Part shown: piece after piece, positions 1 to 11,806 of the stretch
Numbering within the stretch: the first letter of the stretch is position 1
How the letters are laid out: each line of letters begins with the position of its first letter
Assembly (NCBI GenBank): GCA_021396245.1
Contig: WNYE01000010.1
Span: 474,673-538,672 of the forward strand
Source: Sporothrix humicola
Taxonomy: Eukaryota; Ascomycota; Sordariomycetes; Ophiostomatales; Ophiostomataceae
Direction: 5' to 3'
DNA: 64,000 bases
Notes under the pieces: generated by a model
What the model saw: the letters and a program-made list of their open reading frames with translations, nothing else
The model's database searches: none
Told to the model about the DNA's origin: nothing
Position numbers and translations under genes: made by a program

Positions 1-44
1 GAAGACTAATAAAAATAAAACATCTGAAAGGGAACTGTTCGAAC

Positions 45-3000
45 TCACACTGCAAATACTGGTAGATGCTCGTGGGTGCTGGCCGTCCGGAGCGTGCGTG
101 TCGTCGTCTGGATCGTGTTGAGCGGGTGGTCGCTGCGAATGTCCCACAGCTTGACCTTGCCGTCGCGGGCCGCCGAAAGCAGCTCGCGCTGTCCACCGCG
201 CTGCATATGCACGCTCTTGATCCACACACGGTCTGAATCGTCCTTCCACTTGCGCACCATGGCGTCCTGCGATCGCACGCGCAAATCGAATACACGCACT
301 GCACCGTCGCCAAAACCAGCCACAAAAATGTTGCCAGTCATCTGGTCGCTCGTCAGCGACGTCACGCACGAGCCAGACCGCGCCGGGATATCTGCCACAC
401 ATGCCTCGCTGCCAGCGTTCCACACACGGATCATGCGCACGTCGCCTGCCACCAGCACACGGCCCGATACCTGCTGCCAGTCAAACACCATGCCCGAGTG
501 CACGTTGCTCGGCACCATGTCTGTCAGCGCCCGCCACGACGTCGCCAGCTCGACCTTGGAGTACGAGTCGTAGTTGCGGTACACGCGAAGCACGCCGTCC
601 GACGATCCAGCCATCAGTAGCGCCTGGTCGTCTTCGTTGATGAACTTCATATCGCTGATGCGAGAACCCGGCGGGTTGCCATTCGAGAACCGGCTCAGCT
701 TCTCCACGCGCTTCCAGTCCCACACCTGGACCGTGTTGCCGTCGTCGGCCACGGCCAAGTGGTCCTCGAACTGGTGGAACGCCATCCGTGCAGGCTGCGA
801 ACCGTTGTTGATAATGCCGAGCTGGTTGGTCCACTTGTGTGAGCCTGCATACTGCTTCTGAGGCTGTGTGTCACGTAGTGTACCCTCGTTTCTCGCACGT
901 CGCCACAGGCGCTCGTTGTACTCCGTGCTGCCTGGCTCTTCGGCCTCCATAAGGCGCATCTGCGGCTCGCGGAAGTACTCGGTCGACCAGTCAAGCAGAG
1001 TGCTAGCCAGAGGCAGCGTCGGTGGCAGGTCGGCAGGGCGGGGCTCGAAACCGGCAGAAACTGGTTCTTTGGCCACATTGTACGGCGACATTGTGCTCTC
1101 GCGCTCACTGTCCTCGGGGGGCGCAGCCGTGCGGTCCAGTGCAACACCAAGACCACGTGCCCGGCCGGATCCTCTCTGGAAGGTCGACGCCGAGCGCAAG
1201 AGGCCAGGCGAAGAGGGCGGCTCACTGCCGTGAGACGAACCGGGCGGGCCACCGTTTGCAGGTGAACCGCCAGAAGTGTCTGCGCCCCAGAAGGGGGAGA
1301 AGAGAGTGCTGACGGTCCGCCGCAGCAGACCAGGAGACGGTGGCGGGTAGACAGCGTCGGATGCGCCACCACCGTTGATGCCGTTGCCGTTCACACCACC
1401 GGCAAGACCGCCGTCGTTGGCATCACCGTTGGCTGCACCGCTTGCACCAGTGCCCACAATGAGGCTTGTGCTGTTCCGCAGGCCTGGAGTGGTCACGTTC
1501 CGCGCGAGGCGTCTATGCTTCTTGTGGATGTCCTCGATAATGCTCTGTGCCTGCGAGCCAATCTCAGAGTTGAGGAGTGCTTCGTGCAGGTAGTCCACAA
1601 TGGTTGTGGCGTGAGACTGCACTTCAGGGTGAGGATCAACCGACAGAATCAGAATGTGCTTCCAGTACGCCGTGAAGATGGTGTTGTGCGAGAGTCCCTG
1701 TGCGCTCTCCTTGACGGTGCCATCGCGGTTCCGGTTCTCGGGCCGAACATACTGCAGTCCGATCTTGTGAGTGCCGAGGCCCGAGTCCTTGGGCGGGAAC
1801 AGGAGGTACTCCTTCTCCTCTTGCAGGTGCTCGAAAGCGGCCACCAGGAACTTGTTCTCGTACCGGAGCACGAAGTGCGACATAAACACTAGCAACTCCT
1901 TGCGCACCATGGCGCTGCCGTCGTTGGCCATGTCCATCAGTGTCCACGCAATCGACTCCTCCACACGGGCAACCTCGTCCGTCAAGTCCGGAATGCCCAG
2001 CAGTGTCGTCATGGCGTAGATCATAGATGCGCGCACTTCGCAGATCTTGTCCTGGGCAAGGGGTGATAGCCGTGCAGGCGCGTTCTCACGAATGCCCCGC
2101 CACTTGGCCTCGGGCAGATCCTGCCACAGCTGGCTCAGACAGAGGCAAGACCACTGGCGAAGCAGCGGGTTGTCCTCGTTGCGCAGGTGGATCAGGCACG
2201 AGGTCATAATGTCCGTCTGGTTGCAGACCGTCTGGCCGGGCTTGTAGTTCTTGCACAGCATGGCAAGAATAAAGGCGCACATGGCCTTGTGCTCGTCTGT
2301 GTTGGTAACGGGAAGGCCTTCGGCAGGCTTCAGAATGGACGAAAAGTAGTTATAGCCGCTGTCCTTGATGAGGTCCTGCTGGCACGAGATGTCGACGGCC
2401 AAGACGCGGGTCCAGATGAACACCATGACGGGCTTCAGCTCAGACGTGGCAGACTGGAGCAGCTTCAGCACATAAGGGAAGATACCGATACTTAGTGCGA
2501 GCTGCACTGCCCACGGACCCAAGTCGAGGAAACGGCCAAGGAGAATAAGTGCTCGTACTCGGTGCTGTTGGCTAAGGAGCACTTGAAGCACCACCGGCAG
2601 CTGGTCAGGCGACTTCTTCTGCATTGCGTCGCCGCGTGTCAGGTACTTCTCAAAAGCAGTGAGCTGGTCTGCAAAGAATGTCGAGTTGCAGTACTCGTAT
2701 TCGATCTCGCCGGCCTCTTTCCGCTCGAGCATGGGGAGCTGGTCCAGCGTCTGGTCAACAGCCAGATCCCAGCTGGCCCACAGCGGGTGTTGGCGGGTAT
2801 CGGGAAGCTCGGGGAAGGACTGAGGGTGGCAGTTGTAGACAGACATGATGCGCTGCGCAAGGAGGAAATTACGGAAGAGAGCTGCAACCAAAAGATCTTG
2901 GCGGAAGAATTTGCGGAACAAATGGCGCGGCAGAGTTGTCCAGGCAATGGTGTCGGTGATGGCAGTAAAGATCCAGTTAAGCTCACCGAGCGGTGTTCGC

Positions 3001-4899
3001 CGATCCTGGAGGCGGCCCGGCAGCTTCTTGGCACGTTCCGGTGTGAGCGCCGTCTTCAGAGGGTTCTGCTGGACAAAGAACCACAGTGCCATCTCCATAG
3101 GTGTTGTAAGGCACGAGCTGAAGACGTCGGCCGGAATAAGGGGGTTGGTGGGGAGGTTCTCTTTGGTTGCACAAGCAGCCAGGTGGATGTATGGACGGAA
3201 GTTGGTCTTCTCGTAGTTGGGGTCAGCCAGAGCGGCATCCTTCTCCTCCTGCTCGTGCTTGTCCACGAAGCGGTGGTAGTTGCTCAGGATGTTGCCCGCC
3301 TCAGAACAGTCCCAAACGAAAATGGTGGGCGCTTGAAGCCACTGCTGCAGATCGTACAGTGACACGGGGATGTACTGGGTATAGTTCTTGTTGAAGACCC
3401 AGATCTCGCCCGAAGCAGTAGGCTTGGGCACACCGTGACCGTTGTAGTGCAGTAAAACACGCTCGTCCTTTGCATTCCGACGAAGCGATATGCAGAACTT
3501 CTTGGTCTCCTCAACCGATGGGTCCAGGTAATGCTTATACCGCGGCCTAAGGGCGAGAGCTTCGTACTGGGAAATGAGGGCCTTGCCAATGTTCTCGAGC
3601 GCCTTCTGCACTGGAGGAACAGTGGTGTCCTGCCATGCTTCGAGTCGTGCGCCAGGGTTGGTGCGAAGCTGATCTGGCGGCTCAACGCCAATGTTCAGGC
3701 AGACGGCAATGACTGCAGACACCGTCTTGAGCCTATCGCGCATACGCCAGTCCTGAAGCTCTAGTGTTGGCTCCTTTGATCTGCCGTTGGACTCGTGGCG
3801 CTTGTCGGTAAAGTACATATACCAGTTCTGTGATGAGTCGGAATCGTCTGTTAGCAATGGTCGTCTCTTTGCTGATGCAAGCCATCTTTGGTACACGCCG
3901 AGCAACTCCAGGCAGACAGAACGGGGTTCGTCACTCATCAGGTTATGTGATAGCGATAAGGATAGTGATAAGAATGGTGATAAAGATGGTGTTGTGGAAG
4001 ACGACGATTGTTGTGAACCAAAACACGAAGAAGAGCTTCAGGGTCGGGCAGATGCAAAACAAAAGGACTCAATAAACACTAGAAGACGAGGAAGGTGCGA
4101 TGTAGACCTCATGAGACAGAAGGAGCTTCCGACTCCATATCTTCTCTTGTGTCTTCCAGGAAGGAGCGACAGGATGAAAGAATTTAAGGGAAGGAGTGTA
4201 AGGATACAAAGCGAAAAGGGGAGGAAAGAGCAAAGCGGCGGTCATTCATATACGTACGCTGGCCAGTTGTGAAATGATGTCTTCTGACTGGTAGTGGTCT
4301 TCGAAACCATGCCGTGCGCCCCAACGACTCAGCTCGCCACTGTTGTGCAGCGTGTCGGTGCTGTCCTCGACAGGGCGCGCATAGTCGCTCTTGGATCGCA
4401 TCAGAGGCGGCTTTGCCGGCCCTGGACGTCCGTTATTATTTCGGCTACCATTCCGGTTGTGGCCACCGCGCCCGCCGGCTTGCTGTGATTGCTGCGACTG
4501 TTGCTGCTGCTGCCGCCTCCGGTCGGCTGCGTCGGATTCGCTATTGTCGGCGGAAGGCGCCGCTGTGGGGAGGGCCGAGCTGGATGCCGAGGCTACACGC
4601 TGCTGCTTCGAGTTGCCCCGCATGACCAGGCCGCCGCCGCCGCCAAAGGAGCTTCGCCGTGAGTGCTCTCCACTGCTGTCGTTATTTGCGGGTGGCTGCG
4701 TAATGAGCTCTGCTGTGGACACGGGAATGCGGTTGGGTTGGCCACCTTGTGACGGAAGAAGTGCGGCTCCTGGTGCACGCGCGAAGTGATTGAGATGTGA
4801 CCCGAGGGGGTTTACCGGGTTCGCGAGGGCTGAGGAGGACCGCATCGCCGTAGTGGCGGTTGATGGTGCCGACGTGGCAGTGTCGGTTCGTGACGGCAT
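45..4899 (-). CDS. KOG1: Raptor homologue, TORC1 subunit (Kog1/Mip1 family)
   Basis: This gene encodes the scaffold subunit of TOR complex 1, which presents substrates to the TOR kinase at the vacuole surface. Two exons are inferred, 4899-4258 and 3827-45. They are joined across a 430-nt intron with donor GTACGT, branch site GCTAAC and acceptor CACAG, giving about 1474 residues. Residues 1-214 are a Ser/Gln/Asn-rich disordered leader. The Raptor N-terminal caspase-like domain starts at NWYMYFTDKRHE (about 215). It holds the HYNGHG histidine motif (about 341-346) and a VWDCSEAG motif with Cys near 388. Helical repeats follow, then a Gly/Ser/Pro-rich linker (about 990-1110) and C-terminal WD40 repeats (about 1200 to the end). 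The length lies between S. pombe Mip1 and yeast Kog1. The start is the only in-frame ATG before the disordered leader. Family assignment is firm. The exon join is inferred from splice signals and reading-frame continuity. Confidence 0.95.
3828..4257 (-). other. Intron of the Raptor gene
   Basis: This 430-nt phase-0 intron is long for this gene set; most other introns here are 53-142 nt. It separates the disordered N-terminal leader from the conserved caspase-like domain. On the plus strand, 3947-3988 holds imperfect repeats including two adjacent 12-bp units, GTGATAAGAATG and GTGATAAAGATG. No snoRNA boxes or coding exon were recognised inside it. Confidence 0.8.
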
Positions 4900-5830
4900 G
4901 GTGTCGGATTATGGGAGGTGGAGAGACAGGTATTTGCAAGAGTAAAGATGACGATATCGTTTGGGGGACGAAAAAGAGCCTTGATGCGGTTGCTCTAGAA
5001 GAATCGGGGGTAGCCGGCAAGCCGCCCTGTGTCTAGATGCAGACCATCTAGCTCAGAGACTCGTAAGGTTCAGTCGTCGAAATTAATGCTTGTAAAGTCG
5101 GACCCGTGCCGCTTGGTGACGATATGAGCGCGGACGCCTTGTGGCAAAATCGATGCCTGCAAAATGTGGCGGTGGAAGGAAGAGTGCAGCGAATGAGGAT
5201 GCGAAAAAGCTAAACTGTCGTGGTGGTCAGCCAAACTGCACAAATAAAGAGCGCGGGAAGCGAACGGGAAGTAGGGTAAGCTGCTCTCTCTCTCTCTCTC
5301 TTTTGTCTTGATCCCTTTTGTCTTTTGTGCCCCTCTCGGCCATCAAAAGAAGAAGCGCGACACCAACAAAAGGCCAAGGTAAGCACAAGCACAGGAACAG
5401 AAGGCACAGGAAGAGACCGCCGCCGTATAACGTTGTGAGCTAGAGGGACATGAGAGGGCCGTGTGCGCGCGTGCCGTGCGTTGTGCGTTGCGTGGTGCCT
5501 GGTGCAAGTGTTCCTTGTCTCTCCACCTCGTCCTTCTTCTGTTCCTCGTTCCTCGATGCGTTGACTCTCGCCTGTTTCTGCGCCACGCGGCCGCTCAAGG
5601 TGCACCCAAAGACAAATAGGAGCAGAGTCGACAAAGGGAAGACAGGATGTGGGGGTTCGGCGGAGTGAAGACGTAGAGAGAGATGGGTGAGGCGTGGGAT
5701 GGTGGAAGGATAGAAAGGAGCACGATGATGCAAAAATTATGACGAGGGACAAAAAGGAGGTCCGTACCGATGGGAAGTCGCGGCGCTTATCCAACAATCG
5801 TTCTTTCCGTATCGCAAATTCGCTCAATTA
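4900..5830 (-). promoter_or_regulatory. Pyrimidine-rich leader/promoter region of the Raptor gene
   Basis: Upstream of the Raptor start, the coding (minus) strand is mostly rich in C and T between about 5450 and 5800, as is common in fungal promoters and 5' leaders. A (CT)n microsatellite in the plus-strand sense lies at 5284-5301. Open frames in this stretch are compositional and are not called as genes. The transcription start cannot be placed from sequence. Confidence 0.45.
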
Positions 5831-8800
5831 GTGCCGCCGTATGTCGTCGGAGAAAGGAGCAGATGGGGTGCGGTCGACGACAGTGTGGCGGATTGTCACG
5901 AGAATGATCGATGATGGGAAGGGGCTGAGAGGACGACAGTCACGGCAGGTGCGACCAGGCTGATGAAGCAGAGCCCCGTCAAAGGAACGAAGAGCAACTG
6001 GCATTCGCTGAAAGTGCACTAGGGCCGGTGCTGGCTGGACCTTCTTTCCTTCTGTTTCGCCTGGGATTAGCAGGCGATAGGAGATGCTTGCTCTTAGTGC
6101 GGTACTTTTACTTTGGTATAGTTTGTGTGCCAAAACAAGTACCTTTACAACAGAAAGCTCCAGCTGTTGCCCATTTGCAGGCGTCAATTGCGCCCGATGC
6201 GTAACTTTTGAGCGCCTCTGGTTCGCCAGTTTGACAGCGACCCACGTAAGAGCGACTCGTGACCACGAGTTTTGGCAGGGAGCGCGTAAAGTGGGGGCAA
6301 AGCCGCAATTAATACGGAAAGAACCAACCAAACGAAGCTCAAAAGCACACAACAAAGATCGCGATGCACAAATACAAAATGCAATACAATTTTGTGACTC
6401 TCAAGCTGTCCACGAAGGGTTTCATACCATTGCAATAAAATAAAGGTATACCCAAACCCGCAAGAACAGCACAGGAAACAAACCCACGAGTCTAGATCAC
6501 AGAAGGTCTTGCTAGGTGCGACGAGAAACAACAGACAAAAGGGAGAGGAGGGAAGATAGAAGCAGCAGAATCTCTCAATTTATTTATAGACAGGACCAAT
6601 CGCCTACCAAAAGGGCCTAAGCGTCGGCACCACTCGATTTTAAGCTTTGGCTTGTGCAGAACAGAGTCTCAGAAGCAACGTTCCAGGCCGCGTTGCACAA
6701 AGAGCAAGGATGAACACTGTAGGAGGAAAGATGATGCGGACGATAAAGGGGAGATGGAGATAAGAAATGTGCGCGGAGACAAGGTGAAAGCATTTTTGAG
6801 AAGCAAAAAAAGAAATATGAAAATGCGAAGTTTGCAGTTTGCAAGCAAAGCGGGAGAAAGGTACGAGCAACATCGAGGTGCAAAAATACCCGACGAGTCC
6901 AACGAGTCAAGTCGCTTTTAGACCCAGTATTGACGGTCTGATATAGACCTATCTGGGATTCGATATCCAGACGGTCGCACAAGGGACCAAGGGATCGAGG
7001 TTTTTCTTCGTGTGCGGGCGACGCCGAGCCTGCTTGTGTCCGTCAATAATGACGAGGATCAGGCATCATCAAATGCTGCAAAGTCGGCTACAATATAAGC
7101 ATGGCCAAGTTACAAGGTAAGTTGCATTCAATATGCATCGTATGTACTCACAGTACTTCCTACTATTCGCCCGGACCGAGATAAGGTAAGATCTTGTTTG
7201 TTATCTCTTTAATAAACGAACAACCCGTTCCCTCCTGTCTTAGGTTTGAGGTTATATATTACATCGTGTTTCTATTTAATAATTGTGTGCACTATCCATT
7301 ATGATATTTGCGTATGCCATCTACTCTATTTTCTCGATAACTCGTTACTGAAAGCCGCCTGTCGCGAAGTTTAGCAATGTACATTCTGAAAACGGCACTT
7401 TGAACTCTTGCTGCATTTGAAGCAGAGATTATCTCCCATTCATCGTTTTGATTATTTCTCTGCGTTAGTTTCAACACGGCATCGATTCTAAGACAGATGC
7501 TGGTCCGCGGAATTGACACGGCCGAGAGACAGCCCGTTTGCTGCTTAAAGATACATGCAACCAGTCAAAGTGCAGATGCAGCTCATGATCATCGGATGTC
7601 GCTTCTTAAGCCCTTAAGGCTACAAATCAAAACTGTAAGTCGCCTGTCCCTCCGAGAGCAATTTCTCAGACTCGCAGACTGGCCAGACCGCCAGTCTTTG
7701 CCACTCGGCAAGTATTTCTACTGGCTCTAGTGATGAGACGGAGTCGTGCGCGCAAGACCGATGCAGTATCATTTTGAACCAACGATGCGGTCTCCGGGCT
7801 CCGTCTGAACATCTACATCTTTCGTGTGACGTAAGAACGTAGAGCGGTCAGCACTCTGTACCGGTACATCTACATTGTATTCTGCTGTCATTTTAATTGA
7901 CTCCTATATGTCAAACTCACAGCAGATATATAAAGTGTGATAAAAGCACAATATCGCAAAAGTTGGAAGAAACCACACACGACTAGCCTCTAGCCGCGCT
8001 GCGCTTTACATGCAAATTTGGGTCCCCGGCTCTTCGTCTCGCCTCATAAATTCCGCAAATTGCCTGCATCCTGCATGGTTATTGTCGGGTGTCCTCTGCA
8101 CCTGCGTGTGGTTTGGGGTCCCTCCTTTTCTCCTGCAGGTACGCTGCAGCTTGCAGCATGCAGCCTAAGACGAATTGGGCTTTGGCTGGGGCATGCGAAC
8201 CATCAAATTTATCATTATCAAGAGAGAGACGGTTGGCTTTTTTTTTGTTCTTTTGCCTGCTCTTAATACTTGGGAGATTGTGGGAAACTGATGTGTCGTC
8301 GTAGTCGGGCCAGGCCACCTGCACAATGTTTTGCAATCAAAATCCAGTAATACGCCGTGGGCCGCCAGGTTACCTGCATGACATCCAGACTGCAGCGTAT
8401 TCCATCGTGTGTTGACAGCCTCTTCTGTCATCGTCGTCATCGTCTTATCTCCCCTCCCAGAATCACAAGACAAGATCGAATTCTGACACAAGTGAGCAGG
8501 CTAACGGCCCGCAACACAAACATGTTTCTCGGCCATCAAGACGATCAAGTGCCCTGTGCGCCTCTGCCCATTTCTGTGCCCTTTTCTGTGCCTGGGTCAG
8601 GCCGTGTCGGACGTGTCGATCCAAACTTTGCGGAACAAGTGCCGGTCAGTCTACGAGAAAACTTGTTACGTCGGGATGGTTGTCAGTTCTGTCAAGTCTG
8701 TTTTGTCAGTAATCAGTGCCTGTCAGTCAACGCCATACCTGTCGTTGCTCGACTTCTCGCTCACTGAGGCGAGCCACAGAGAAGAGAGTCGCCCTGCCAA

Positions 8801-10370
8801 AAAGAGAGACCTGTGGGGCTGTTTCATGAATGGAATGCGAGCGATCTCTGGTGGTATTCCCGCTCACCGGCAGCGCTACGTCTCAGGTGCCAGCCTTCTT
8901 TTGCATGTGGATTTTGTGGGCTGTCTTGACATTTTTTCCACTGCGCACAGAACTACCACCAGTGAGCAAAATATAAGACAGAGAAACGGACTGGATGCTG
9001 TAAGAATAGCATCAGCCAACCTCCTGCCACCTGCTAACGTTGCAGTGAAGGAAGGGTGCTGCTCCCTTCCGTTCCTCTTCTCACACTCTCTCCACAACCA
9101 GTCCGCCGCCGCGAGAGCCGCCCAGCCTCTTCGAGTAAACAAAAACCGGGCCCATCACCCAGAAAGCAAAAAGAAAAGAAGCATAGGGAGCCAGGGAGTG
9201 TCCCAGCGAAGAAAACACCAGATGAAGAAAGGGGATGGCGGGAGATGTGGAGTGCGGGTCGGCAGCCATCGATGGAAGAAGGAAAGAAGACGAAGGGAAA
9301 AGAAAAGAAAAGAGCCCCAAGAAGAATGAAGATTTCGAATGAGAGATTTGATAGAGAGAGCAAGCTTCCAGAAGAACGCAAAATGTGCGTTGGTGCTATT
9401 GGAAATGGGGATTGTCCTTTGCTCCTTCCCTCTCCAGCGACTTCACTCGTTTTTCCTCTTTCCCTACTCAACGGCTGCTAAGATTCCACTTTCCGTGATT
9501 AGACGGACGTGGAAAGAAAAACGAGAAACGAGCAAACGAGGCAAGAGCAGCCCTAACGAAAAATATCCTTGCACGTTTGTTGATATATTATGGCAGGAGC
9601 TAATGAGTATCCCAAGTATCTTTCAGGCAAAGGCCTTCGAATATCTCACGCCAGCCGTGAATACTTGTCATTATCTGCTCCTATTCGCAGGTATTAATAC
9701 TCCTCTCGTAAGCCTGCCAGAAATAAGTTCCCCCTGCCATCGATCGGCAGCAAACGTGCCCACCCATCCCCCCTTTTATTCCTGTTCCGATGGGCACGAC
9801 GAGTGGCTGGTGTTGGCGCCAGCAACCCATGGAACAAGAAAAGAAGACCAAGAAAAAGCGAAAAAGGCGACAGACACGAGAACCAAGAAGACGGAAGGAA
9901 ACTGCTTGTCAACCTGTCACTTTTTGCACCTGAAAGATTGGCACACAAACGCTTCGTCTCTTCTAGCTATGGCCGCCCAAAAATAACCAAAATAACCAAA
10001 ATAACGGGACAGGGGCTGCTGGCCAGGGAAAGTGCTGTGACAGGGCCCCGGCTAGTCCTAATATGGACCAGCTGGTCGTTCTTTCTGTGTGCATCCTTCC
10101 CCTTGCCCCTGCCCAATGTCTTTCGTTGCTCCTTCCTGGGCGCACCTGAGCACTGAGCACGGGGAGGCGGACGACAGGTGCACGCGTCGTCACTTCCTTC
10201 ATCTCGTTATTTTGTTACTTTCTGCTCCCGCTCCTTCCTGCGGATGTGCAATGCGCACGACGTGTGTGTTGCGCTTTCCCGTTGTAAACTGTTGCATCTG
10301 TTGCGACTGCCTGTAACCGTTGTAAGCATTGCAAACTCGGCCGGCGGAAAGCGCAACCGGCCATCTCTAT
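5831..10370. other. Divergent spacer, no gene recognised
   Basis: I see no supportable gene here. The longest open frame (8556-9329) begins at a GTG codon, turns into basic low-complexity sequence and resembles no family I know. A 9-bp unit AAAATAACC is repeated nearly three times at 9980-10005. The middle (about 6900-8000) is AT-richer than the flanks. Confidence 0.5.
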
Positions 10371-11806
10371 CGCCGTGGTCCTTGCCTCATCCCAACATCG
10401 CCAAAACAGCCCATTCCTGCGCGAGTTTATGCTTCTTTTTTTCTCCCCTCTTTTCTTACATTTCTCCGTGTCTTCAGCTCCTATTTCGCCATTCCCAGCC
10501 GCACCGCCTACTCAACACATTATTTCGTACCTGTACCTGAACTTGTACCTGCTCTTAACTTCCTACATGCCACTGGCACGTCTAATAACACAATGCTGCC
10601 ACGCTAGCACCGTCAAAAGTCTCAAAAAAGCTTCAATCGCTCCCACTTTCCCCCTTTCTCATAACGGACCGGCCGATTAGTGAATCTTCTGTCGCTGTGC
10701 TCAGGTCTGTAGCACGCCCGTCTCGCTGCTCTCATTCGCCCTCTGCCCTGCTCAGAACCTCGTCAGTGCCCGCTGTGGTCCAGTTTTGTCGCTCACATTC
10801 CCGCCCACCTTTCCTCTTTCTCTCTGGCTCCTCTTCTGGCTCCAGTGGCTCTCTTTTGCTCTTCCCACCCACCTGGCGACCCCCAGCCATCTCTCAAACC
10901 CAGACACCCAAGTTCTGCTCCACTCACCCCATCCACCTCCCATCGTGGGCCATTTTGCAGGGTCGCACACTCTCTCTATCGCCGCTGTGTCTCCTTTTTT
11001 CTGGCTTTTTCACTTTGTCCCCCTATTCCCCCTTTGGCCTTCTTTCGCCGTCTTCCCCCCTACCGTCCCCCCTTCCCCAGCCTTTCTTTACGACGACTGG
11101 CCATTTCTCACTATTCACGACCGGCTACGAACGAAACTTGACGACATCACAAACGACGACGACCTCTCTCTTGTCTTTCTCACACTCCTTTTCTTGCGGC
11201 GACACCAGAACTCGCGATCCGTCCTTTGTTTTCGCCCGCCATCCTCCCCCATCTTCTTGCGACACTAAGACTGGCCCTGATCGAGATCGTCTTTTCGGCG
11301 CCGCATCACAGCATCGCATCTCCTCTCGTTTGTCGATTTTTCGATTTTCGATTGCCAGCTCTCTCGACCTGCGTTCCGCCGCCTCGATCGCCTCTTTTCT
11401 CCTTGTCCTTCTCGCCGGAGAAATACCCGCGGCCTGTTCGCCAGTAATCGAATTATCCGTGTCGATTGCGTTGGATCCCGTCGCATCTCCTCTTCCCGTC
11501 CAGCGCCCGCTTCGCCTCACCATCTACCCGTTTTATCTTTTTTTTTTTTGCCACGACAATCTTTGCGCTCGTATCTACCTCGCCAGGACGACTCTTTTTT
11601 CCTTCCGCCAACCCTTTGACGACGACTTTTGATAAACGAAAATTAGCTTCTTCTCATTTCGACTCGCGAGTGCCACATCTACTCTCGAGTATTGGCCTCG
11701 TTGACCTGCACCGTCACCGCCGTCGCAAGGCCCCTTTTACTACCGCCACTTCGCCCACTCTCCGAACTGGTGCTGTCGTGCAACTGCACGCACATGCCCC
11801 GGCGCG
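10371..11806 (+). promoter_or_regulatory. Long pyrimidine-rich leader/promoter region of the kelch gene
   Basis: The plus strand is strongly C/T-rich for about 1.4 kb directly before the kelch-protein ATG, with many TTC, CTC and CCC runs. This fits a long 5' leader or promoter. Open frames across it, including a 311-codon one at 10697-11632 that begins at GTG, are Ser/Pro/Phe/Leu-rich by composition only. Upstream ATGs are present (for example 11692), so upstream-ORF control is possible if the leader is transcribed. Confidence 0.45.

Noticed and set aside
8556..9329. 257-codon open frame in the first spacer
   Set aside because: It begins at GTG, has no recognisable domain, and its second half is Lys/Arg low complexity from purine-rich sequence.
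10697..11632. 311-codon open frame before the kelch gene
   Set aside because: It begins at GTG and lies wholly in C/T-rich leader sequence; its composition (Ser, Pro, Phe, Leu) follows from the base bias.
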